Positions 1 through 8,809 of a DNA stretch of 64,000 bases are shown in pieces. The stretch is from Clostridiaceae bacterium. Its GTDB lineage: Bacteria; Bacillota; Clostridia; Oscillospirales; Acutalibacteraceae. Numbering within the stretch: the stretch's first letter is position 1; each line of letters begins with the position of its first letter. A model generated the notes under the pieces. That model was not told the origin of the DNA and did not search any database. It saw nothing but the letters and a program-made list of their open reading frames with translations. A program made the translations under genes and the position numbers. The stretch lies in contig JAEERC010000051.1 in the NCBI GenBank assembly GCA_016285645.1, positions 1 through 64,000 on the forward strand. Direction: 5' to 3'.

Positions 1-223
1 ACGCACCGCTGGTGCACCGGTTGTCACGCCAGTGGCACAGCCGGGCAGCTATGTGCGGAACGGATAAACGCTGAAAGCATCTAAGCGTGAAGCCGCCTCC
101 AAGATAAGATATCCCATGGCGTAAGCCAGTAAGACCCCTCAAGGACTATGAGGTTGATAGGCTGCATGTGTAAGCGTAGTGATACGTTCAGCTTGGCAGT
201 ACTAATAGGTCGAGGGCTTGACC
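1..223 (+). rRNA. 23S ribosomal RNA, 3' end (partial)
   Basis: The sequence matches the conserved 3' portion of bacterial 23S rRNA (domain VI). It includes the segments around GGTTGATAGGC, AGTACTAATAGG and the terminal GGTCGAGGGCTTGACC, which closes the molecule. The 5' part lies outside the window. A terminator hairpin follows about 70 nt later, so a 5S gene (about 117 nt) does not fit between them. The 3' end is placed within a few bases. Confidence 0.97.
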
Positions 224-294
224 TTTTAGCTCATTACTTTTCCCTCATCCGCATCCCTGTTTGTCACCTTTGTTCAGTTTTCAGGGTACATGAA

Positions 295-326
295 AACGAC
301 CGCTTAAAGGCGGTCGTTATTTTTTT
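295..326 (+). terminator. Rho-independent terminator of the rRNA operon
   Basis: A perfect 9-bp stem (295-303 with 310-318; AACGACCGC against GCGGTCGTT) is followed by a run of seven T in eight bases. It ends the rRNA transcript. Confidence 0.9.
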
Positions 327-360
327 GCGCGGAACCTAGAACAATAAAAACAAATATTTA

Positions 361-560
361 AGCGTTTACAGCCCTCTCTGAGAACGGGGGGCGAAGCGTT
401 GCTGACGGCGACCGTCCCCTCTGTCGTCTTTGACGACATCTCCTCGCACCGCGGGGAGTCACCAAGCGAGCCAGGCAACCTGTATTTGCGAGGGGGCAGA
501 AGGACTGTCAAAAGCAAGGTGGATGTGGCGAACGGCACGGAAGAATCCGTGCCCTATATT
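361..560. repeat. Hairpin-rich non-coding spacer with repeat-like units
   Basis: No convincing gene lies between the rRNA terminator and the regulator at 630-860. The stretch holds small hairpins: 422-428 with 432-438, and 440-447 with 451-458. It also holds a palindromic unit at 532-558 (ACGGCACGGAAGAATCCGTG, then CCCTA) that recurs with two or three changes at 12391-12419. This resembles degraded palindromic intergenic repeats of gut Clostridia. The short frames here have no ribosome site or recognisable protein. Confidence 0.45.
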
Positions 561-629
561 GCAAGAATCCTATGCTGGTGCAGGTCGTTTAAACAACAAA
601 AAACAGCATCAATCGATGCTGTTATCTTA

Positions 630-860
630 TTATTCAACATTAAAAATATCATCAAGAGAAACATTTAGAATTTTCATTATGAGATATATTTCATCGGCGT
701 AAATGTGCCTTTGAGCAACCTCAATTTTTGCGAGAGCACTTCTTGTTATATCACAGCCTGATACTTGAAGTTTGGCTGAAAGAATTTCCTGAGTCATACC
801 TCTTTCTTCGCGCAAACTTCGAATATTATTTCCTATTTGTTTTTCAAATTCAGAGTTCAT
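630..860 (-). CDS. XRE-family regulator, likely controller (C) protein of the adjacent R-M system
   Basis: A 76-residue helix-turn-helix protein of the Cro/C1 type (residues about 10-65, with the TQEILSAKLQVSG turn). Its size is typical of restriction-modification controller proteins. The ATG at 858-860 is preferred: an AAGG-type ribosome site lies upstream, while a longer frame would need a TTG at 893 inside a palindrome. It is divergent from the methyltransferase gene. Two GCACC-N6-GGTGC palindromes sit between them, so autorepression and timing of methylase/nuclease expression are likely. The family assignment is secure; the C-protein role is inferred from context. Confidence 0.8.
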   Translation of the reverse strand: MNSEFEKQIGNNIRSLREERGMTQEILSAKLQVSGCDITRSALAKIEVAQRHIYADEIYLIMKILNVSLDDIFNVE

Positions 861-874
861 CTTGTCAACCTTGC

Positions 875-960
875 TGCACCCAAACGGGTGCAATTATTTA
901 TTGACATTAATATAACAACTTTGTATAATTGTTTTGCACCTATATAGGTGCAAAACAATT
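875..960. promoter_or_regulatory. Paired palindromic operators of the R-M controller
   Basis: Two palindromes share the core GCACC-N6-GGTGC. One is at 875-892 (TGCACCC-N4-GGGTGCA), between the promoter region and the regulator start. The other is a perfect 34-bp palindrome at 927-960. A GGTGCAATT half-site recurs at 989-997 in the methyltransferase ribosome site. Binding by the neighbouring XRE protein is inferred. Confidence 0.7.
901..929 (+). promoter_or_regulatory. Consensus sigma-A promoter of the R-M operon
   Basis: TTGACA at 901-906, a 17-nt spacer and TATAAT at 924-929. Both hexamers match consensus. The 34-bp palindrome at 927-960 overlaps the -10 and start region, a position suited to repression. 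Confidence 0.85.
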
Positions 961-997
961 TTTTTGTTCTTAGCGGAATAATAAACAAGGTGCAATT

Positions 998-2455
998 ATG
1001 AAGAAAGAAGATAAAACTATTTCGATAAACAAAGAAACCGGGCGCGTTTATACTCCCGATTATATTGTTGATAATATTTTAGATTTGTCTGGGTATTACG
1101 GAAAATCAATTTTGAAAAAACATGTAATTGACAACAGTTGTGGCGATGGGGCTTTCTTGTGCCGCATTGTCGATAGGTATTGTTCTGAAGCATTAAAAAA
1201 CAATTATAAAGTTGAGAAAATAAAAAAAGAATTATCTGCTTTTGTTCATGGAATCGAAATCGATATGATTGAAAGGAACAAATGTATTTATAACCTTTCT
1301 AAAGTCGCCGCATCTTATGGCGTAAATGATGTTTCATGGGATGTTATTTGCGCTGATACTTTGAGTATTACTGATTACAATGAGAAAATGGATTTTGTTT
1401 TAGGCAATCCGCCTTACGTCCGAGTTCATAATTTCGGAGAAAATTTTGATAAAATAAAGAATTTCTTTTCTGCACAACAAGGAATGACGGACTTATTTAT
1501 TGTCTTTTTTGAAATCGGTATAAAAATGCTCTCCGAAAACGGAATACTCGGATATATTACTCCGAGTTCATATTTCAACAGTCTAGCCGGTTCGTACATC
1601 AGAGATTATTTAACAAAAGAAAACTTGATTAAATGTGTGCTGGACTTGAAACATTATCAGGCATTTGACGCAACGACATATACTGCAATTACAATCCTAA
1701 AAAAAGGGAAAAGCAATACAGATGTAGAGTATTATCAATTTGATGAAAGGAATAGGATCCCTTACTATAAGGAAACATTAAAGAATTGCGATTATTATAT
1801 CGCAAATAATTTCTATTTCACAGAAACAACAGATTTAAAAGTATTAAGGAGCGTTTTCGGCAATACGGGCAAAAGCGATATTTCAGTAAAAAACGGTTTT
1901 GCTACTTTGTGTGACAGTGTTTTCATAAACGATTTTGACTTTGATTCGAAATACATCATTCCGGTTATAAAATCATCAAGGGGAATTACAAAAAGGATAA
2001 TATTTCCATACGATAAAAGCGCTCAGTTGCTATCTGAAGAAGAATTAAAAAGCGAAAAAGATTTATATAATTATTTGCTAAAAAACAAAGACAAACTGAC
2101 AAACAGAAGTATAGAAAAAGGTAATACCAACAACTGGTATGCGTATGGGAGAAGCCAAGCTATAAGCGATACTTATAAAACTAAATTGACTATTAACACA
2201 TTAATTCGCGATGAAGAAGACTTAAAATGTGTTTTTGCTTCATCGGGAGTTGGTGTTTACAGCGGACTGTATATTATTAGTGAGACAATTGATTATAATG
2301 ATATTATAGCGGCATTAAAATCTAAAGAATTTGTTTCCTTCATAAAAAATTTAGGAAAATATAAAAGCGGCGGATATTACACATTTTCTTCAAAAGATGT
2401 TAAATCATATTTGGATTATGTGTTCGCCTATGAAAAGGGGCTTTATGATGCTTGA
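998..2455 (+). CDS. N6-adenine DNA methyltransferase of a type II R-M system
   Basis: A 485-residue adenine-specific methyltransferase of the gamma (TaqI/Eco57I-like) class. It would transfer a methyl group from S-adenosylmethionine to adenine in the host recognition site. Residues 43-54 ([12 protein letters not shown]) form the AdoMet motif I, and NPPY at 137-140 is the catalytic motif IV. The C-terminal half is probably the target-recognition region. The start has an AAGGTG ribosome site 5 nt upstream. The stop overlaps the nuclease gene, so the two are translationally coupled. The gene is far richer in A+T than the flanking housekeeping genes, suggesting horizontal gain. The recognition sequence cannot be read from the sequence. 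Confidence 0.9.
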   Translation: MKKEDKTISINKETGRVYTPDYIVDNILDLSGYYGKSILKKHVIDNSCGDGAFLCRIVDRYCSEALKNNYKVEKIKKELSAFVHGIEIDMIERNKCIYNLSKVAASYGVNDVSWDVICADTLSITDYNEKMDFVLGNPPYVRVHNFGENFDKIKNFFSAQQGMTDLFIVFFEIGIKMLSENGILGYITPSSYFNSLAGSYIRDYLTKENLIKCVLDLKHYQAFDATTYTAITILKKGKSNTDVEYYQFDERNRIPYYKETLKNCDYYIANNFYFTETTDLKVLRSVFGNTGKSDISVKNGFATLCDSVFINDFDFDSKYIIPVIKSSRGITKRIIFPYDKSAQLLSEEELKSEKDLYNYLLKNKDKLTNRSIEKGNTNNWYAYGRSQAISDTYKTKLTINTLIRDEEDLKCVFASSGVGVYSGLYIISETIDYNDIIAALKSKEFVSFIKNLGKYKSGGYYTFSSKDVKSYLDYVFAYEKGLYDA

Positions 2456-3173
2456 TAATTATGGCTTTCTGAATATAATTAAAGAATCTTTTGAAACCTA
2501 TTTATATGTCGGAACATCAAGAAGTACAGCAAAATTAAAAACTCTTCATGGACATATTGCAAAAGACATTCAGGAAATATTTGGTAAAGAGTATGATGTT
2601 GAATCGCAAGGATTCGGGAATGATAAAGAGGGAACCATTGAGGGCAGATACTATCCGAAAAATGTTGATATCACAGTTTTAAAAAAGGGAACCCCCATCG
2701 CTGGATATGCGGTTAAATTTGTGATGAGAAACTATGCACAAAACAGCAATAATTATTTTGAAAATATGTTAGGTGAAACTGCAAATATCCGTTCAAAATC
2801 AATACCCTATTTTCAAATTTTTATCATTTTTGAAAAGGTACCATATTATAAAAAAGGCGGTGCATTTCAAAGATACGATGAGATAAGTGAAAAAAATGTG
2901 GGTAAATATCTGGCGTTATCAAAAGATAATCCTGACACTTATTATCATACACCGGACAAAACACTTTTTATTCTAATCTCGTTAAAAGAAGCAGAAAGAA
3001 TTTTTACTGACGAAAAAGATTATGCCAATTATTATAAATCAAGAATAAATGATAAAGATTTGTTTTCTTATTCAAATAAAATCCGAGATGTTTTTGACAA
3101 CAGTGTTATATTAAATGATTACGAAAAATTTATTAGGAAAACTTATTATATAGCGGAAGGGAAAACAAAATAA
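2448..3173 (+). CDS. Probable type II restriction endonuclease
   Basis: A 241-residue protein encoded directly behind and overlapping the methyltransferase by 8 nt, the usual place for the partner nuclease. The ATG at 2448 has the site AAAAGGGG 7 nt upstream; ATG 2445 is an alternative. The family is not recognised with certainty. A PD-(D/E)xK-like core is suggested by D74 in a beta-strand (NVDITV) followed by K90 in YAVKFV, with E52 nearby. Codon use is AT-rich like the methylase. The endonuclease call rests mainly on context, and the fold is a guess. Confidence 0.65.
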   Translation: MLDNYGFLNIIKESFETYLYVGTSRSTAKLKTLHGHIAKDIQEIFGKEYDVESQGFGNDKEGTIEGRYYPKNVDITVLKKGTPIAGYAVKFVMRNYAQNSNNYFENMLGETANIRSKSIPYFQIFIIFEKVPYYKKGGAFQRYDEISEKNVGKYLALSKDNPDTYYHTPDKTLFILISLKEAERIFTDEKDYANYYKSRINDKDLFSYSNKIRDVFDNSVILNDYEKFIRKTYYIAEGKTK

Positions 3174-3181
3174 AAAAGCAA

Positions 3182-3216
3182 AAAGCTCACGCGGTCTGAG
3201 ACCGGTGAGCTTTGTT
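3182..3216. terminator. Terminator between convergent genes
   Basis: A stem of AAAGCTCAC (3182-3190) pairing with GTGAGCTTT (3205-3213), extended across a one-base bulge. It is flanked by A-rich sequence on the left and T-rich sequence on the right, so it may serve both the nuclease gene and the minus-strand ligase. Confidence 0.7.
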
Positions 3217-3229
3217 TATTATCAACTGT

Positions 3230-4969
3230 CTATTTCTTCACATTGATTTTCGGGTCGTTTTTGTCGGGGCTGTTGTTGCCGCCGCGCTTGATTTTCTGCG
3301 CGGTGGTGCGCACAAAATCCTCGTGCCTTATTACAAATGAGCGGATGCGCTTGAACGGGGCGAGTTTTTCATTTGTGCGTTCAACGGCGCCCTTTACGAC
3401 CTCCTCAATCTCCTTGACTGAGGGCTTTTTGCCGAGCTGGGCGGTGATTGCCTCGATATCGGGCAGAATCTGTGCCTGAATTTTTACATCGCCCTTTCTG
3501 CCCGAAACGCCCTCAACGAGGGAGGAGCTTATGCACTCCTCGGAGTCGAGGTGATATTCGACCTCTTCGGGATAGATGTTTTTGCCGTTCTGAGTGACGA
3601 TAACATTTTTGCTGCGCCCGCATATGTGGTAGTGCCCTTCGGAGTCGATGCTCGCGAGATCGCCCGTGTGAAGGTAGCCGTTTGAGTCAATCGCCTCGGC
3701 GGTGGCTTCGGGGTTCTTGTAATAGCCGAGCATAACCATTCCGCCCTTGACGCACAGTTCGCCTATGCCGTTTTCATCGCGGTTTATAAGTTTCGCTTTC
3801 ACGCCGGGCATCGGCTCGCCTATTGAATCCGTGGTGCACAGGCGGTCGTGATTGATAATCGCGAGAGGGGCGCATTCGGTAAGCCCGTAGCCGTATATAA
3901 TCTGTATGCCCATTGTGTTGAAGTCGTCTAAAATCTGCGGGTCAGCCGCGGCGCCGCCGCAAATAATCATACGCATTCTGCCGCCGAATTTTTCGTGAAC
4001 CTCTTTGAACACCTTTCTGGAAACATCGATTCCGACCTTTTTGCTCGCTTTGCAGATTTTGAGACCGAGGCGGAATTTCGCAAGCCCGTTGGGTCTTGCG
4101 CGAAGTTCGGTCATAAGACGCTTGTGAACCGTTTCAAGCACGAGCGGCACGGCAACAAAAACCGTGGGCTTGAACTCCGTCATATTGCGAAGCACATATT
4201 TGAAGCCCTCGGAGAAGGTGACCTTCGCGCCGCAGTAGGGGGCAAAGAAAAGGATTATTGAACTTTCAAAGGTGTGGTGAATCGGCAGAAGGGAAATGCC
4301 GCAGTCCTCGGGATAAATCTTGATTACGCCCATTGCCGCCCTTACTTCAAAAACGAAGTTGCGCTGGCAGAGCATAACGCCTTTGGAAACACCGGTTGTG
4401 CCCGAGGTGAACAGCAGAACGCACATTTCCTCGGGGTCGTCGTCGATATCCTTCCACAGTTCCTTCCCCTGAGCGAGAAGAGCCCTGCCGTGATTGTGGA
4501 TATCCGTGAATATTTCAAGATTGTGCTCGTTTTCGCTCTCATCGAGGGCGTCGAAGCAGATAATATCTACATCGTCGCCGAGGCGGGCAAAATCGATTGA
4601 GGGGATATGCTTTCTGTCAACGATGAGCGCGCTGCACTCCGCCGCCTCGAGAATACCGTGAATGTCGGCGGTGCGAAGTTCGCGGTCAATCGGCACGATG
4701 CACGCGCCCGAGCAGATTGCCGCCATATAGGTAAGAGCGTATTTGTATCTGTTTTCGGAAACGACTCCGATGCGTTTGCGGTAATAACCGCGGTCTATAA
4801 AGGCGTTGCACAGGGCGTTCAACTGTTCGCCGTATTCCCTGTAAGTGAGGTCAAAGTTCTCATCGCCTTTTTTTACCTCAAACGCGGGCCTGTCCGCGAA
4901 AAGGGCGAAACTCTGATCCAGCATTTCGCGAATGGTGGAAAAGTCCCTTACTTCGTAAAAAGCATCCAT
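3230..4969 (-). CDS. AMP-forming acyl-CoA synthetase (long-chain fatty acid ligase-like)
   Basis: A 579-residue ANL-superfamily enzyme expected to activate a carboxylic acid via an acyl-adenylate to its CoA thioester. The phosphate-binding loop is TSGTTGVSKG at about 188-197. The Y-G-x-T-E motif appears as YGYGLTECAP, and the hinge region as TGDLASID. The C-terminal domain carries QNGKNIYPEEVE. Length fits the family. The gene lies 52 nt after a cytosolic lipase on the same strand, suggesting that released fatty acids are activated by this ligase. Substrate chain length is not determinable from the sequence. Confidence 0.88.
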   Translation of the reverse strand: MDAFYEVRDFSTIREMLDQSFALFADRPAFEVKKGDENFDLTYREYGEQLNALCNAFIDRGYYRKRIGVVSENRYKYALTYMAAICSGACIVPIDRELRTADIHGILEAAECSALIVDRKHIPSIDFARLGDDVDIICFDALDESENEHNLEIFTDIHNHGRALLAQGKELWKDIDDDPEEMCVLLFTSGTTGVSKGVMLCQRNFVFEVRAAMGVIKIYPEDCGISLLPIHHTFESSIILFFAPYCGAKVTFSEGFKYVLRNMTEFKPTVFVAVPLVLETVHKRLMTELRARPNGLAKFRLGLKICKASKKVGIDVSRKVFKEVHEKFGGRMRMIICGGAAADPQILDDFNTMGIQIIYGYGLTECAPLAIINHDRLCTTDSIGEPMPGVKAKLINRDENGIGELCVKGGMVMLGYYKNPEATAEAIDSNGYLHTGDLASIDSEGHYHICGRSKNVIVTQNGKNIYPEEVEYHLDSEECISSSLVEGVSGRKGDVKIQAQILPDIEAITAQLGKKPSVKEIEEVVKGAVERTNEKLAPFKRIRSFVIRHEDFVRTTAQKIKRGGNNSPDKNDPKINVKK

Positions 4970-5021
4970 AGATTATTTTGTTCCAATCTGAGTTTTTTGC
5001 CGGCAAACGGCTGTTTTTCAA

Positions 5022-6185
5022 TTATTCAACGCTTGTGAGAATATCGATAAGCACGTGGTAGAAGTCGTGAGTGGGGTCAACATCCGCAAAAAGACCGATG
5101 GGCGTGCCGTGGTCGCCCGAGCGCAGGGGCATTACATTCCAGATGCCGGGCTGAATATCCGTGCGGTCAAAGTCCCTGTGGGGCTCGTCGTCGGGATAAA
5201 GGGCGCTTCTCGCGCCGACAAGGCCGTCGTTTGCGGAGTCGATATATGTTTTCTGATAACCGGGAGTGACGAAGTGCTCCATAACAAGAATCGCGTTAGA
5301 CGTGAGCGTGAGGAACGGGAAATCGGCGAGTTTCGCGCGGTAGCGGTTGGGGATGTGCTTCATCTTTGTAACATTGCTGTAGGCGTAGGAGAAATAGTAG
5401 ATGTTGGGGCTGATTTCCATTATTTCGTTGTTGATTTTCGCGCCCTCGGGGGAGAGGTCGAACTCCACATTGTCGCGGGAGTTGAGAAGAATCTTTTTCG
5501 CCCTGCGAATCGGGAAAGCGTCCTGCATGCCGGGGGTGTCGCTCAGGCCGAACTGTTCAAGATGGAAGTCAAAAATCGAGCCCTCCGCCTTTGAGCGGCC
5601 CATTATGCCTATATAGTTGAAAGCGACGAATTTGAGCGGGGCAACAAGCTTATACTTTTTGGCGAAAGTGTAGGCGAGAGCGCCGTTGTGGGGGGCGCAG
5701 ATTGCCGTGACGCTCTTAATGAGATCCTCGTGGCCGCCCTCAAAAAGCGGAGAGAGGTCGCCCTCGTCCGTGCCCTCTCTCTCCTCCTTGCTGCCGTAGG
5801 TCAGCAGATGGGCGAGCATACGCACGGTAAGTCCGCCGTGGGAGTGACCGATAAGATGAATCTTCTTTTCGGGGCTCCAGCCCTCAAAGAGGGGTTCCGC
5901 GTAGGTTCTGCCGAAGCGGCGGTGGCGGTAGGTTTCGGAATGCACCTTGCCGTAGTCAACCTTTGTGCCGGTCAGACGGGCGTAAATTTCACACGCTCTG
6001 TCCCACGCGCTGGAGACGGGACCGCTTGAGGTTGAATAGCACTCGCAGCCGTTTTCACTGAGATACTGCATAAGGTCACCCGTGGTGGCGCCCCAGTAGG
6101 GAATTTTCGAGTTGAGACCTTCGTCGCCGCCCCAGCCGAACATTCCGTGAACGAAAACAAGAGGATATTTGTTCTGGTGTTCCAT
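5022..6185 (-). CDS. Lipase/esterase of the staphylococcal-Geobacillus (I.5-like) type
   Basis: A 387-residue alpha/beta hydrolase. It begins with the oxyanion segment PLVFVHGMFGWGGDE and has the nucleophile elbow GHSHGG near residue 115. The likely acid is the Asp of SANDGLVGARS and the likely base the His of SGDHGTPIG, the order seen in family I.5 lipases. Unlike secreted relatives it has no signal peptide, so an intracellular role is likely. The ribosome site AAAGGG lies about 9 nt before the ATG. It heads a two-gene unit with the acyl-CoA ligase downstream. Confidence 0.82.
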   Translation of the reverse strand: MEHQNKYPLVFVHGMFGWGGDEGLNSKIPYWGATTGDLMQYLSENGCECYSTSSGPVSSAWDRACEIYARLTGTKVDYGKVHSETYRHRRFGRTYAEPLFEGWSPEKKIHLIGHSHGGLTVRMLAHLLTYGSKEEREGTDEGDLSPLFEGGHEDLIKSVTAICAPHNGALAYTFAKKYKLVAPLKFVAFNYIGIMGRSKAEGSIFDFHLEQFGLSDTPGMQDAFPIRRAKKILLNSRDNVEFDLSPEGAKINNEIMEISPNIYYFSYAYSNVTKMKHIPNRYRAKLADFPFLTLTSNAILVMEHFVTPGYQKTYIDSANDGLVGARSALYPDDEPHRDFDRTDIQPGIWNVMPLRSGDHGTPIGLFADVDPTHDFYHVLIDILTSVE

Positions 6186-6248
6186 TTTCTCAGCCCTTTC
6201 TTGATTTTAAAACACCTTATATATGGACATAATTATTCACATTAACGA

Positions 6249-6277
6249 ATTATAACACACTATATTGATTTATGCAA
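6249..6277 (-). promoter_or_regulatory. Possible promoter of the lipase-ligase pair
   Basis: Read on the minus strand: TTGCAT (6272-6277), a 17-nt spacer, and a perfect TATAAT (6249-6254), about 64 nt before the lipase ATG. The -35 is weak. The remaining spacer to 6354 shows nothing else of note. Confidence 0.5.
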
Positions 6278-6354
6278 CACCGCGAACGGTTAACAAAGTG
6301 TAAATTTTAAGGGAGGTTTCCGCCTTTTTTGTGCCGCCGCAAAAATATACACCC

Positions 6355-6383
6355 TTGAAAAAGAAGAGAGCGGAGTGTATAAT
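6355..6383 (+). promoter_or_regulatory. Sigma-A promoter of the phosphoesterase gene
   Basis: TTGAAA (6355-6360), a 17-nt spacer, TATAAT (6378-6383). This leaves a leader of roughly 100 nt before the ATG at 6489. Confidence 0.75.
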
Positions 6384-6488
6384 CGGAATTGAGCCGTTCA
6401 GTGAAAAACAGCTCGGGCAACAAGCGGAAAAACCGCACGGTTATTTTGCTGTGAAAAGATTTAATTACAGATAAACGGAGGAAGAAAA

Positions 6489-7493
6489 ATGCTTGAAACA
6501 ATCGTAAGTCTGCTGTTCAAACCCATACGCGCGGGGCTTGCCCTGATTATGGCGTTCCTGAGCGTTTTCGGCGGCATAGCCGGAATTGAGCAGGGAAAAA
6601 TCGCGCACAAAAACGACGGATGTCTCGCAAGTTTTGCGGTTATTTCGGACACGCATCTCACAACCGCGAACGGCAGAAGAGAGGTGCTCGAAATCGGGTT
6701 TGAGGATATGTCGAAGGCGAAGGACCGCCTTGACGCCCTTGTTGTAAACGGCGACATAACCGACGGCGGCGAGCCCGAGCAGTGGGAGAGCTTTGTCAAG
6801 GCGATACTCAGATATGACATAACAGACAATAAAATAATGGTTATCGGCAACCACGACACCTGGGGCGGCGACGAGAGTTATGAATACACCTTCGGCAACT
6901 TCGCGAAATACAGCAAGGAGGCGACGGGCAGGGAGCTTGACCATGTCTATTTCTCCACCGAGATAAACGGCTGCCCCGCCATTGTTCTGGGCAGCGAGGG
7001 CAACCATGTGAGCGCCACGGTATCCGACGAGCAGATTGAGTGGTTCGCCTCCGAAATGGAAGCGGCATCGCAGACGGGCAAACCGATATTCGTATTTTTC
7101 CACCAACCCGTTAATGACACGCATGGTCTGCCCTACACCTGGGAGATGGACGGCGAGGTCGGGCCCGGCACGGGCGGCATAGGCGACGCCTCCGACAGGA
7201 TTCTTGAAATTATTCAGAAGTATGACAATGTTTTCTATATAAGCGGCCACATCCACGCGGGTTTTTCGGGCGAGGGCGACAGCAAATACTATGTCTCCGT
7301 TGAAAAATATGACGGCTACACGCTCATCAACACGCCCTGCTATATGTACCCCGATGTGCAGCGCGGCGGCAATATGGCGAACGGCACGGGCTATGTGATA
7401 GAGGTGTATGAAAACGAGGTTCTCATCAGGGCGAGGAATTTCATAACCGGCTCGTGGCTTCCGAAATACGATGTAACGGTGCCGCTCAGCTGA
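6489..7493 (+). CDS. Membrane-anchored metallophosphoesterase
   Basis: A 334-residue calcineurin-like phosphoesterase with the full set of metal ligands: SDTH (about 52-55), NGDITDGG, GNHDTWG, FFHQP and GHIH. Residues about 14-32 form one hydrophobic helix (signal anchor), so the catalytic domain probably faces outside. A strong GGAGG site precedes the ATG. The stop overlaps the next start (TGATG), so it is co-translated with the serine hydrolase. The substrate is unknown; phosphodiesters or phosphomonoesters are both possible. Confidence 0.88.
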   Translation: MLETIVSLLFKPIRAGLALIMAFLSVFGGIAGIEQGKIAHKNDGCLASFAVISDTHLTTANGRREVLEIGFEDMSKAKDRLDALVVNGDITDGGEPEQWESFVKAILRYDITDNKIMVIGNHDTWGGDESYEYTFGNFAKYSKEATGRELDHVYFSTEINGCPAIVLGSEGNHVSATVSDEQIEWFASEMEAASQTGKPIFVFFHQPVNDTHGLPYTWEMDGEVGPGTGGIGDASDRILEIIQKYDNVFYISGHIHAGFSGEGDSKYYVSVEKYDGYTLINTPCYMYPDVQRGGNMANGTGYVIEVYENEVLIRARNFITGSWLPKYDVTVPLS

Positions 7494-8719
7494 TGGTTCT
7501 GCTCAGAATAAAAGCGCTTGCCGCGGCGGCAGTGATGTTTTTCTGCTCGCTTTTCGGCATTGAATACAGGGGGAGGGCGCTCGATTTGAACAGGCTTGAA
7601 AGCGGCGTTTCCGCGTCACAGAACGCGCGGCTTGAGAACGGCGCGCTCACCGGGGCGCAGATTATTGTTTATCAGAACTCCGAAAAAAAGCTTTCCGCCG
7701 TGTACGGGCTTAAAAACGCGGGCGGCAAAGCGCTCGCGGGCGATGAGATATACAGAATCGCCTCTATGACAAAGCCCGTGACCGCCTTTGCCCTGCTTAT
7801 GGAATATGACAGGGGAAACATCGATATTTACGCCGATGTTTCGGATTATCTGCCCGCTTTTTCGGATATGTATTTAGCGAAGCGCAGTGATGACGGCAGT
7901 ATTCTGCGCGATGAAAAAGGCAGGGCGTTAAAGGGCGGAAAGGCGAAAACCCCGATAAAGGTTTACCAGCTTGTTTCGCACACAAGCGGTGTGGGCGACG
8001 TTCCCGGCGCAGGTGGAATAACAACGCTTGATTCGGCGGTGGAGTATCTTGAAAGCCAGCCGCTCTGTTTTGAGCCGGGCACCGCGCAGGAATACAGTAC
8101 GGGCGCATTTGACCTCGCGGCAAAAATAATCGAGAATTCCAGCGGACTTGAATTTGAGGAATATCTCCGACAGAACATTTTCACCCCTCTCGGCATGACG
8201 GACACAACCTTTGAGCCGGACGAGGCGCAGTGGGCGCGTGTCGCGGGTATGCACAACAGGGGCGGTGACGGCAGGGCCTTCGACGAGCCAACCGTGCCGG
8301 GCTGCGTGTTCGGGGATTATCCCGTTTCATACCACGCGGCGGGCGCAGGGCTTGTCTCCACGGCGGAGGATTATCTTAAATTTGCCGTTATGCTCCTTGA
8401 CGGTGGTGCCGCGCCGGACGGCACAAGGCTTGTGAGCGAAAAGAGCTTCAGGCTTTTCATCACACCGGTGACCGACAATAAAATTATGCCCGGCAACACA
8501 AAATGGGGGCTCGGCGTCAGAGTTATAACGGGTTACGACCACACCCTGCCCAAGGGCAGCTACGGCTGGAGCGGAGCTTACGGCACGCATTTCTGGATTG
8601 ACCCGGTCAACCGCATTGCCGCGGTCTATATGAAAAATTCCGTTTTTGACGGCGGAGCGGGCTGTATGACCGGCGAGGAATTCGAAAAGGATGTTATGAA
8701 ATCGCTCGGGTGGTTCTGA
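7493..8719 (+). CDS. Beta-lactamase-family (class C-like) serine hydrolase
   Basis: A 408-residue secreted or membrane-anchored hydrolase with a hydrophobic N-terminus. The catalytic S-x-x-K is SMTK in RIASMTKPVTA, and the closing W-x-G-x-YGTHFWIDP segment is typical of PF00144 esterases and peptidases. The second motif, normally YSN, reads YST here (EYSTGAFD), which is more usual for esterase-like than true beta-lactamase members. The start at 7493 overlaps the preceding stop as TGATG; the hydrophobic leader follows directly. Substrate unknown: cell-wall peptide or ester. Confidence 0.85.
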   Translation: MVLLRIKALAAAAVMFFCSLFGIEYRGRALDLNRLESGVSASQNARLENGALTGAQIIVYQNSEKKLSAVYGLKNAGGKALAGDEIYRIASMTKPVTAFALLMEYDRGNIDIYADVSDYLPAFSDMYLAKRSDDGSILRDEKGRALKGGKAKTPIKVYQLVSHTSGVGDVPGAGGITTLDSAVEYLESQPLCFEPGTAQEYSTGAFDLAAKIIENSSGLEFEEYLRQNIFTPLGMTDTTFEPDEAQWARVAGMHNRGGDGRAFDEPTVPGCVFGDYPVSYHAAGAGLVSTAEDYLKFAVMLLDGGAAPDGTRLVSEKSFRLFITPVTDNKIMPGNTKWGLGVRVITGYDHTLPKGSYGWSGAYGTHFWIDPVNRIAAVYMKNSVFDGGAGCMTGEEFEKDVMKSLGWF

Positions 8720-8749
8720 CGCGCCCGGGAACGCGCAGTGGATAAAAAT

Positions 8750-8778
8750 TTGACAAAACCACGCCTATGCGTTAAAAT
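8750..8778 (+). promoter_or_regulatory. Sigma-A promoter of the nucleotide kinase gene
   Basis: TTGACA (8750-8755), a 17-nt spacer, TAAAAT (8773-8778), 31 nt before the ATG at 8810. Confidence 0.8.
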
Positions 8779-8809
8779 TACTTGAATCAATTACAGGAGG
8801 TAATTCATT

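Noticed and set aside
148..339. Short plus-strand frame over the rRNA end
   Set aside because: It lies mostly within 23S rRNA and runs through the terminator.
399..702. Overlapping short plus-strand frames in the spacer after the rRNA
   Set aside because: They have no ribosome site, overlap hairpin repeats and the regulator gene, and show no protein-like pattern.
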